The notes under the pieces were generated by a model. That model was given only the letters and a program-made list of their open reading frames with translations. It was not told the DNA's origin and made no database searches. A stretch of 5,615 nucleotides of DNA from assembly GCF_043424415.1 (NCBI RefSeq), contig NZ_JBHWOO010000198.1:1-5615 (forward strand). Reading direction: 5' to 3'. Each line of letters begins with the position of its first letter. Positions within the stretch are counted from its first letter, which is position 1. Below are positions 1 through 5,225 of the stretch, in pieces. The stretch comes from Luteococcus sp043424415 (GTDB taxonomy: Bacteria; Actinomycetota; Actinomycetes; Propionibacteriales; Propionibacteriaceae). Position numbers and translations under genes: made by a program.

Positions 1-118
1 GGGCCTGGTCCAGCAGGGCGACGATCCGGTCGCGGGTGGCGCGGACCTGGTCGGCGGTCGCGCCGGCGGGCAGGCCCAGGTGGTCCAGCCCGGTGGGTCG
101 GTGCTCGGGGTTGGTCAT
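1..118 (-). CDS. Second copy of the TPR-protein N-terminus, divergent, cut by the left edge
   Basis: Read on the minus strand from an ATG at 118, this encodes 39 residues beginning MTNPEHRPTGLDHLGLPAGA. They are identical in protein sequence to the start of the TPR protein at 228. Only one base differs across the 118 bp (position 101 versus 245, a silent His codon change). A GGAG Shine-Dalgarno motif at 125-128 lies six bases before the ATG, as in the other copy. The frame is open to the window edge, so the rest of the gene is not visible. It could be a full divergent paralogue, a truncated duplicate or an assembly fold-back at a contig end. The segment copied includes the J-like LGLPxGAT motif but stops far short of the transmembrane and TPR parts. 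Confidence 0.5.
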   Translation of the reverse strand, partial: MTNPEHRPTGLDHLGLPAGATADQVRATRDRIVALLDQA

Positions 119-137
119 TCGGGGCTCCGTCGTCCGC
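1..137 (-). repeat. Left arm of a 137-bp inverted repeat
   Basis: The reverse complement of 1-137 aligns without gaps to 209-345 with three mismatches (101/245, 124/222 and 134/212). The arm covers 118 bp of coding sequence plus 19 bp upstream, including the ribosome binding site. Matching stops inward of 137 and is still complete at position 1, so the true arm may be longer than the window shows. Confidence 0.9.
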
Positions 138-227
138 CCCAGCCCTTTGTACAGTGAGCGCCAACGCAACAACCACGGTTCTTTCCGTGACAACTTCCCA
201 GGCAGCGCGCGAACGACGGAGTCCCGA
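119..227. promoter_or_regulatory. Divergent intergenic region containing the 71-bp spacer of the inverted repeat
   Basis: This is the only space available for promoters of the plus-strand operon and the minus-strand partial gene. The non-repeated core is 138-208, which is less GC-rich than its surroundings. It contains a TGTACA palindrome at 148-153 and a small inverted repeat, CACGG (174-178) and CCGTG (185-189), around a TTCTTT loop, which could be an operator half-site pair. On the minus strand a weak TTGTTG...TACAAA pair (spacing 15) could be a promoter. I see no convincing sigma-70 promoter on the plus strand. The regulatory role follows from position and is not shown by clear motifs. 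Confidence 0.4.
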
Positions 228-345
228 ATGACCAACCCCGAGCATCGACCCACCGGGCTGGACCACCTGGGCCTGCCCGCCGGCGCGACCGCCGACCAGG
301 TCCGCGCCACCCGCGACCGGATCGTCGCCCTGCTGGACCAGGCCC
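209..345 (+). repeat. Right arm of the 137-bp inverted repeat
   Basis: This is the partner of 1-137: 134 of 137 positions match after reverse complementation. It spans the ribosome binding site, the start codon at 228 and the first 39 codons of the TPR gene. Confidence 0.9.
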
Positions 346-1142
346 CCGCCGAGCTGCAGCCCTGGGCCCAGCGGCAGAAGGCGCTGGCCGAACGCTCCGC
401 CCAGGCGGCCCTGACCGACACCGGAAGCCCGGAGCAGTCCGCACTGGCCGAGGACCTGCGCGAGCTGGGCCTCGACGACGACGCCGTGGCCCCCGCCACC
501 GCGGCCGTGGCGGCACCCGCAGTGCAGAAGCCGTCGAGGAACCGCTCGCTGTTCAACTACCTCTCGCTGGCAGCCCTGGCCGCTGCGATCGTGATGGGCG
601 TCTACCTGATGGGCGACAGGCCGCAGGAGGCCCAGCCGCAGGCCGCTGCCTCGTCCGCCCAGCCCGCCTCCACACCCAAGCCCGCCGACCCCAAGATGGT
701 CGCGACCCTGGAGAAGAAGATCGCGGAGAACCCCAAGGACGTGCTCTCCATGCGCGCCCTGGGCCAGATCTACGACGGCTCCGGCGAGTACGACAAGGCC
801 GCCCAGTGGCAGCAGCGGATCACCCAGGTCGATCCGAAGGACGTCGACGCCTGGCTCGCCCTGGGCGTGGCCCAGTTCAACGCCGCCAAGCTCGACGAGG
901 CGGCCGTCAGCTGGAACAAGGCGGCCGCACTGGCACCCAAGCGTGCCGAGATCTACTACAACCTCGGCTTCCTGCACATGTCGCGGGGCGACATGGCCAA
1001 GGCCAACCAGGCCTGGCAGAAGGTCGTCGACATCGCCCCCGAGTCGCAGCTGGCCAAGACCGTCAAGTCCCACCTGTCCAATGTCTCGGCCACGCCGTCC
1101 GCCGCCACCACGCCGTCGGCCGCGGCCACGCCCTCGCGCTGA
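228..1142 (+). CDS. Membrane-anchored TPR protein, probable cytochrome c biogenesis accessory factor
   Basis: The product has 304 residues. Residues ~12-62 form a cytosolic region with an LGLPxGAT...V...R..I motif followed by APAELQPWA, resembling J-like N-terminal domains of actinobacterial TPR proteins near cytochrome c biogenesis genes. A basic KPSRNR stretch (101-106) precedes one transmembrane helix (~109-128), so the C-terminal part should lie outside the membrane. After an Ala/Pro/Gln linker, three TPR units follow at about 171-203, 205-237 and 239-272 (for example ALGQIYDGSGEYDKA, YYNLGFLHMSRGDMAKA). The tail is a low-complexity ATPS repeat. I chose ATG 228 because GGAG at 218-221 sits six bases upstream. 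The longer GTG start at 36 would translate the intergenic spacer and the antisense of the duplicate. Topology resembles CcmI/NrfG-type TPR chaperones of apocytochrome c, and that role is inferred from the operon. It is the first gene of the operon, 18 nt before ccdA. Confidence 0.85.
   Translation: MTNPEHRPTGLDHLGLPAGATADQVRATRDRIVALLDQAPAELQPWAQRQKALAERSAQAALTDTGSPEQSALAEDLRELGLDDDAVAPATAAVAAPAVQKPSRNRSLFNYLSLAALAAAIVMGVYLMGDRPQEAQPQAAASSAQPASTPKPADPKMVATLEKKIAENPKDVLSMRALGQIYDGSGEYDKAAQWQQRITQVDPKDVDAWLALGVAQFNAAKLDEAAVSWNKAAALAPKRAEIYYNLGFLHMSRGDMAKANQAWQKVVDIAPESQLAKTVKSHLSNVSATPSAATTPSAAATPSR
1090..1139 (+). repeat. Imperfect 18-bp tandem repeat coding an ATPS tail
   Basis: The last codons of the TPR gene repeat the unit [GA]CCACGCC[GC]TC about every 18 bp, giving the peptide series ATPSAA-TTPSAA-ATPSR. 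It is a short, flexible C-terminal tail that could vary in copy number by slippage. No function can be read from it. Confidence 0.55.
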
Positions 1143-1160
1143 CACCCACCGGGCACGACC

Positions 1161-1850
1161 ATGGACAACCTCACGCTTCCGATCGCGCTGCTGGCGGGCA
1201 TCATCAGCTTCGCCTCGCCGTGCTTCCTGCCGATCGTGCCCATCTACGTCGGCTACCTCGTGGGGTCCGACCCGTCGCAGCGCACTCATCGCGCAGCCCT
1301 GGTGCAGTCGCTGGCCTTCGTCCTGGGCTTCACGCTGGTCTTCACCGCCTTCTGGGCCTCCATCGGCCTGGTCGGCATGGTGCTGGGCGAGCACCAGGAC
1401 CTGCTGCGCTGGGCCGGCGGCCTGGTGCTGGTGGTGATGGGCCTGCACGTCGCCGGGCTGGTGGAGATCCCCGTGCTGTCACGCGCCATGGGTGGCCCCC
1501 GCTCCGGCCGTGGCCCCGGCCAGGTCAGCCTGGGACGGTCGCTGCTGCTCGGGTTGGCCTTCGGCGCCGGCTGGACGCCGTGCATCGGCCCCGTCCTGGG
1601 CGGCATCATCGCCCTGGCCACGCAGACCAGCAGCGTCTGGCACGGCGCCGGCCTGCTGCTCACCTACTGCCTGGGCCTGGGCATCCCCTTCGTCGCAGTG
1701 GCACTGGGCGCCTCCTGGGTGGGGGAACGACTCGCCTGGTTCGTCCGCCACGCCACCATCGTCCAACTGGTCTCCGGAGCACTGCTGGTGCTCACCGGAT
1801 TCCTGGTGGTCACCAACCAGTTCAGCAAGCTGTCCGGCTTCGGAGTATGA
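1161..1850 (+). CDS. ccdA: Cytochrome c biogenesis thiol:disulfide transporter CcdA
   Basis: This 229-residue polytopic membrane protein belongs to the CcdA/DsbD transmembrane family. CcdA passes electrons from cytosolic thioredoxin across the membrane to extracytoplasmic thioredoxin-like proteins. The two halves each carry a conserved Cys-Pro motif: SPCFLP (Cys21) in the first helix and GWTPCIGP (Cys141) in the fourth. These are the family's redox-active pair. Six hydrophobic segments are visible at roughly 4-30, 48-73, 83-104, 126-152, 160-185 and 197-218, matching the usual six-helix size. A third cysteine, Cys170, is in helix five. The start at 1161 gives the typical short N-terminus directly before helix one. 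Its Shine-Dalgarno is poor (only GGGC at 1151-1154), so translation may depend on coupling to the TPR gene 18 nt upstream. The natural electron acceptor here is the thioredoxin-like protein at 4245. Confidence 0.95.
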   Translation: MDNLTLPIALLAGIISFASPCFLPIVPIYVGYLVGSDPSQRTHRAALVQSLAFVLGFTLVFTAFWASIGLVGMVLGEHQDLLRWAGGLVLVVMGLHVAGLVEIPVLSRAMGGPRSGRGPGQVSLGRSLLLGLAFGAGWTPCIGPVLGGIIALATQTSSVWHGAGLLLTYCLGLGIPFVAVALGASWVGERLAWFVRHATIVQLVSGALLVLTGFLVVTNQFSKLSGFGV

Positions 1851-1857
1851 GGAACAG

Positions 1858-3357
1858 ATGAGCACCGCAACACCATCCACCCGCCGCACGACAGGCGCCG
1901 ACCCCGGGGGCGACATGGGCCTCGGCGAGATGCTGCGACGCATCTACGCCATCTTCTACAACAAGAAGATCGGCCTCTTCCTCATCTTCGCGATGACGGT
2001 GCTCTCCCTGGTCGGCGTCCTGTTCAGCCAGGTGACCGCCGAGCAGTTCGCCGACAAGGAGGTCTACGACAGCTTCCTCGACTCGGTGCGCGGCAAGTAC
2101 CGCGGCTGGACCACACCGCTGAGCTTCATGGGCGTCTTCCACATGTTCAGCTCCTGGCCCTTCCGGCTGGTGACCATCGCCCTGGTGCTCAGCATCATCG
2201 GCTGCACCACGCACCGGCTGCCGTTGCTGTGGCGCAATGCCACAGCCCCGCACACCCACGTGCGCGAGGGCTTCTTCGACCACGCACGCACGCGCCACAG
2301 CGTCGAGCTGTCCACCGACCCGGAACAGGCCCTCGAAGCGGCCCGTGCCGGACTGGTCAAGCGCCGCTTCCGCGTCCTGACCGACGACCGCGGTGACGGG
2401 CTCAACCTGTATGCCGACCGCAACCGCTGGATGCCGCTGGGCACCGCCCTGGCCCATGCCGCCTTCGTGCTGATCCTGCTGGGCGTGCTGGTCACCAACA
2501 ACACCGGCTTCCGCGACGACGAGTTCACCGTCCCGGTGGGCATGGGCCCCAAGCAGGTGGGCCATGACACCGGGCTGAGCGTGCAGGCCAAGAGCTTCAC
2601 CGACTCCTACCACAACGACGGCAGCCCGATGGACTATGCCGCCGAGCTGGTGCTGTTCAAGGACGGCAAGCAGGTGCTCGAGCACACGGCCCGCGTCAAC
2701 TCCCCCATGAAGTACGACGGCATCAAGTTCAACCAGGCCTACTTCGGTTTCGCCGCCGAGGTGGACATCGCCGACGCCCGGGGCAAGGCGATCCTCCACG
2801 ACGCCGTCCCGCTGCAGTACTCCAATGCCGACGAGACGCAGAACTACGGCCGCGTCGAGTTGCCCGCCCAGGGCCTGCAGGTCTACGTGATCGCCCCCGC
2901 CTCCGGCCAGGTCGACGCCCGCATCGGCCCCGGACAGGTGCAGGTGGAGGTCTACAAGGCCGACTCCAACGAGCCCGTCGCGCAGCAGGTGGTGAGCCAG
3001 GGCCAGCCCGCCGAGGTGGGGGGGCTCAAGGTCACCTTCGAGCGCGAACGCCAGTTCACCGGCCTGATGGTCTCGCAGGACCATGGCGCGCCATTGGTGT
3101 GGACCGGCTCGCTGCTGCTGGTGCTCGGCACCATCTGCACGATGTTCTTCAAGCACCAGCGCGTCTGGCTGAGGATCCACCCCACCGCCTCGGGAAGCCA
3201 GGTGCGCATGGCCTCGCCCGACAAGCACGACACCATCTTCGAACGCACCATGAAGACCTTCGTCGAATCCCTCGGCGAACCCGCCAACCGCCAGAGTTCC
3301 GAGCCGGCACCCGGTTCCGAGCAGACCCTGACCACCTCCGGGAGCACCCATGCTTGA
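1858..3357 (+). CDS. resB: Cytochrome c biogenesis protein ResB (Ccs1)
   Basis: The 499-residue product is one half of the System II haem export and cytochrome c synthetase complex, partnered with CcsB/ResC. Four membrane helices are visible: ~38-58, ~102-118, ~194-214 and ~412-431. The large domain between helices three and four (~215-410) should be extracytoplasmic, as in the ResB family. It includes the NSPMKYDGIKFNQAYFG segment (281-297), the 'P..y.g..f.Q' type signature of ResB proteins. His200 in helix three (ALAHAAF) is a candidate haem-contacting residue. A charged cytosolic tail of ~65 residues follows the last helix. I chose ATG 1858 because GAGGA (1849-1853) overlaps the ccdA stop codon and lies four bases upstream. 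Longer readings to 1492 run through ccdA in the wrong frame. The gene ends with an 8-nt overlap with the next gene. Length and order are normal. Confidence 0.95.
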   Translation: MSTATPSTRRTTGADPGGDMGLGEMLRRIYAIFYNKKIGLFLIFAMTVLSLVGVLFSQVTAEQFADKEVYDSFLDSVRGKYRGWTTPLSFMGVFHMFSSWPFRLVTIALVLSIIGCTTHRLPLLWRNATAPHTHVREGFFDHARTRHSVELSTDPEQALEAARAGLVKRRFRVLTDDRGDGLNLYADRNRWMPLGTALAHAAFVLILLGVLVTNNTGFRDDEFTVPVGMGPKQVGHDTGLSVQAKSFTDSYHNDGSPMDYAAELVLFKDGKQVLEHTARVNSPMKYDGIKFNQAYFGFAAEVDIADARGKAILHDAVPLQYSNADETQNYGRVELPAQGLQVYVIAPASGQVDARIGPGQVQVEVYKADSNEPVAQQVVSQGQPAEVGGLKVTFERERQFTGLMVSQDHGAPLVWTGSLLLVLGTICTMFFKHQRVWLRIHPTASGSQVRMASPDKHDTIFERTMKTFVESLGEPANRQSSEPAPGSEQTLTTSGSTHA

Positions 3358-4216
3358 GATCTCCAAGTACTGCCTCGTGGCAGCCACCATCCTGGTGGCG
3401 CTCGCCTCGATCGCCTTCGTCGCCGGCCTGACCACCAGCCGTCGCAGCCCCGCCCTCGCGGCGGCCGGGGGCGGCACCGTCGACGCCGCGCCCGCCACCT
3501 CCACCACCCATGGCGTTGCCTGGTATGCCAGCCAGCTGACCCTGGTGGCGATGATCCTGATGACGATCTCGCTGATCACCCGGGCCATGGTCACCAAGCA
3601 CGCCCCCTTCGCCAACCAGTACGAGTTCGCCTGTGCCTTCGGCTGGGGGATGCTGCTGTTCTACGTCTACTTCGAACGTCGCCACCACGCCCGCGCCCTG
3701 GGCATCGCCCTGCTGCCGATGGCACTGGCCGTGCTCGTCTACGCCGCCACCCGCGACGACATCACCCGCCCGCTGATGCCGGCCCTGCAGAACCCCTTCA
3801 TGCTGACCGTGCACGTCTTCCTGGCCGTGCTCGGCTACGGTGCCGGCGGCGTCGCCTCGGCCGCCGCCATCCTCTACCTGCTCAAGCCGAAGGTGCGCTG
3901 GAGCGCCCTGCCCAGCCGGGAGCGCCTCGACGAGCTGGGCTACCGCGCCGTCGTCTTCAGCTTCCCGCTGCTGACCATGATGAACATCCAGGGCGCCATC
4001 TGGGCCAACACCGCCTGGGGCCGCTACTGGAGCTGGGACCCGAAGGAGACCGCGGCCCTGGTGACCTGGCTGGTCTACGGCGCCTACCTGCACGCGCGGG
4101 TGACCCGCGGCTGGCAGGGCAACCGTTCGGCCTGGCTGCTGATCCTGGGCTTCGCCTCGATCGTGTTCACCTTCCTGGGCAACCACTTCTTCGGTGGCCT
4201 GCACTCCTACGCCTGA
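3350..4216 (+). CDS. ccsB: Cytochrome c biogenesis haem-handling protein CcsB/ResC (CcsA/CcmF/CcmC family)
   Basis: This 288-residue polytopic protein has the WWD domain WGRYWSWDPKE (223-233), the signature of the haem-handling superfamily. It binds haem at the outer face for covalent attachment to the CXXCH motif of apocytochrome c, working with ResB. Conserved histidine candidates are His84 (KHAPFANQYE), His155 (TVHVFLA), His248 (YLHAR) and His285 (GLHSYA). Those flanking the WWD segment would be its axial ligands. Hydrophobic helices are seen at about 7-29, 60-78, 93-107, 115-132, 152-177, 200-215, 235-248 and 260-280. The loop at 30-55 is rich in Ala, Gly and Thr. The start at 3350 lies inside the end of resB (ATGCTTGA overlap) with GGGAG at 3340-3344, which suggests translational coupling and roughly equal amounts of the two partners. 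The product ends shortly after the last conserved His, as is usual. Confidence 0.95.
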   Translation: MLEISKYCLVAATILVALASIAFVAGLTTSRRSPALAAAGGGTVDAAPATSTTHGVAWYASQLTLVAMILMTISLITRAMVTKHAPFANQYEFACAFGWGMLLFYVYFERRHHARALGIALLPMALAVLVYAATRDDITRPLMPALQNPFMLTVHVFLAVLGYGAGGVASAAAILYLLKPKVRWSALPSRERLDELGYRAVVFSFPLLTMMNIQGAIWANTAWGRYWSWDPKETAALVTWLVYGAYLHARVTRGWQGNRSAWLLILGFASIVFTFLGNHFFGGLHSYA

Positions 4217-4244
4217 TCCGTCGTCGACACCCGAGGTGAATGAC

Positions 4245-4913
4245 ATGAGCACCGCCAGCCCCGAGCCGGGACGTCCCGGGCAGCAGAGCGAGGCGCCGTC
4301 GAAGGACTGGCGCGAGGGCCTGCGCTCCAGCCGCTTCGGCAGCATGGCCGTCCTGCTGGTCACGCTGGCCCTGGTGATGGTGGGTGCCTGGGCGATCAAC
4401 CGCCCGGACGCCCCGGCCGAGGGTGGTGGGGAGGCCGGACTGGCCAATGGCGCCACCGCGGTGACGCTGGAGGGTGACCAGTCCGGCTCGGCGCCCGAGA
4501 TCGGGCAGCCGGCACCGCGCTTCACCGCCACGACGCTGGACGGGCAGAAGATCTCGCTGTCGGAGTTGAAGGGCCACCCGGTGTGGATCAACTTCGGCGC
4601 CACCTGGTGCACCGCCTGCCGCGCGGAGGCCCCCGACATCGAACAGGCCTGGAAGCGCAGCAAGCCCAAGGGCACCATGGTCGTCTCGATCTTCATCAAC
4701 GAGGACCAGGCCACCGTGCGCGGCTACCAGCAGCGACTGGGGCTGACCGTCCCGATGGTCAGTGATCCGGACACCCTGATCGCCTCGCGCTACCGCTCGA
4801 TCGGCATCCCGTCCCACTTCTTCATCGACGCCGACGGGATCCTGCGCGCCAGTCACGTCGGTGCCCTGACCTCCGAGAAGATGGACGAGAACCTCAAGGC
4901 CATCGGCGGCTGA
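4245..4913 (+). CDS. resA: Membrane-anchored thioredoxin-like protein, TlpA/ResA type
   Basis: The 222-residue product has a basic cytosolic N-terminus, one signal-anchor helix (~33-51), a Gly/Ala-rich linker and a TlpA/AhpC-TSA-like thioredoxin fold from ~85. The active site is FGATWCTACRAE, with Cys122 and Cys125 as the redox pair. The cis-proline loop is seen at GIPSHFFID (Pro189), and a central insert typical of TlpA/ResA lies between them. In System II such proteins reduce the haem-binding cysteines of apocytochrome c, with electrons from CcdA. I chose ATG 4245 because GAGGTGA (4233-4239) is five bases upstream. The longer reading from 4194 would overlap ccsB and has no comparable site. 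It is the last gene of the operon, 28 nt after ccsB. In many actinobacterial clusters the thioredoxin comes before ccdA, so this placement differs. The symbol reflects family and context; a different redox target cannot be excluded. Confidence 0.9.
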   Translation: MSTASPEPGRPGQQSEAPSKDWREGLRSSRFGSMAVLLVTLALVMVGAWAINRPDAPAEGGGEAGLANGATAVTLEGDQSGSAPEIGQPAPRFTATTLDGQKISLSELKGHPVWINFGATWCTACRAEAPDIEQAWKRSKPKGTMVVSIFINEDQATVRGYQQRLGLTVPMVSDPDTLIASRYRSIGIPSHFFIDADGILRASHVGALTSEKMDENLKAIGG

Positions 4914-4934
4914 TCCCGCCCGGCCCGAACGCCA

Positions 4935-4969
4935 CAGGACCCCGCACCCGTGATGGGCGCGGGGTCCTG
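4935..4969. terminator. Strong GC-rich hairpin terminating the cytochrome c biogenesis operon
   Basis: CAGGACCCCGC (4935-4945) pairs perfectly with GCGGGGTCCTG (4959-4969). After one A/C mismatch, CCC (4947-4949) pairs with GGG (4955-4957) around a GTGAT loop. It begins 22 nt after the last stop codon of the operon. No T-run follows on either strand, as is common for actinobacterial terminators. The symmetrical stem lies between converging genes, so it may act on both strands. Confidence 0.8.
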
Positions 4970-4980
4970 CCATTTGCCCG

Positions 4981-5010
4981 ACTCCCGCACTGGGGGACGG
5001 GAGTGCGGGG
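4981..5010. terminator. Second hairpin with two mutually exclusive pairings
   Basis: CCCGCACT (4984-4991) can pair with AGTGCGGG (5002-5009). Alternatively ACTCCCG (4981-4987) can pair with CGGGAGT (4998-5004). The two foldings share bases and cannot coexist. Its place directly downstream of the shortened minus-strand TetR reading and opposite the operon terminator suggests a terminator for the minus-strand genes. There is no T-tract. Confidence 0.5.
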
Positions 5011-5207
5011 CCGGCCTGGAAGGGCTCCTCCTTGGTGCCGAAGCAGTGATGCACCAGGGCCGGGTCCACCTCGGCGGCACGGCCGATGGCACGGATCGAG
5101 GTCTTGTCGTAACCGCGCGCTGCGAGCAGGTGCCGGGCTGCGGCCAGGATCTCCTCGCGGATCTCGGTGCGGCCGGGCTGGGCGGCAGGTGTGGGGCGCG
5201 CCCGCAA
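5010..5207 (-). pseudogene. TetR-family regulator remnant, N-terminal DNA-binding domain only
   Basis: On the minus strand from a TTG at 5207, the first ~66 residues form a good TetR_N domain. Residues 14-33 (TEIREEILAAARHLLAARGY) are helix one, and SIRAIGRAAEVDPALVHHCF (37-56) is the helix-turn-helix. GTKEE follows, where intact members read on into the ligand-binding domain. After about residue 66 the similarity ends at the hairpin at 4981-5010. The frame stays open much further, but only as the antisense of the operon. Intact members are about 190-210 residues, so the C-terminal domain is missing, and neither other frame restores it. The start is supported by AGGA seven bases upstream and a short gap after the peptidase stop at 5226. 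It may be a decayed gene, or an expressed DNA-binding fragment with an unusual C-terminus. Confidence 0.65.
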
Positions 5208-5225
5208 GGTCGCGTCCTGGCCGAC

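Noticed and set aside
36..227. N-terminal extension of the TPR gene from a GTG at 36
   Set aside because: It would translate the antisense of the duplicated copy and the whole intergenic spacer, and has no homologous features. ATG 228 has a well-spaced GGAG.
806..1861. Plus-strand open frame of 351 codons overlapping the TPR gene and ccdA
   Set aside because: It is an out-of-frame Arg/Gly/His-rich shadow spanning two real genes.
1822..3615. Long minus-strand open frame (597 codons) opposite resB and ccsB
   Set aside because: It is compositionally skewed (His, Gly, Val, Ala, Gln repeats) as expected for the antisense of a high-GC gene, and it overlaps genes with clear family motifs.
3149..4714. 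Long minus-strand open frame (521 codons) opposite ccsB and the thioredoxin gene
   Set aside because: It has no recognisable domain and is low in complexity. It is explained by GC-rich third codon positions on the coding strand.
4167..5009. Continuation of the TetR frame to a 346-residue protein
   Set aside because: Beyond about residue 66 it is only the antisense of the terminator region and the thioredoxin gene. TetR proteins do not look like this.
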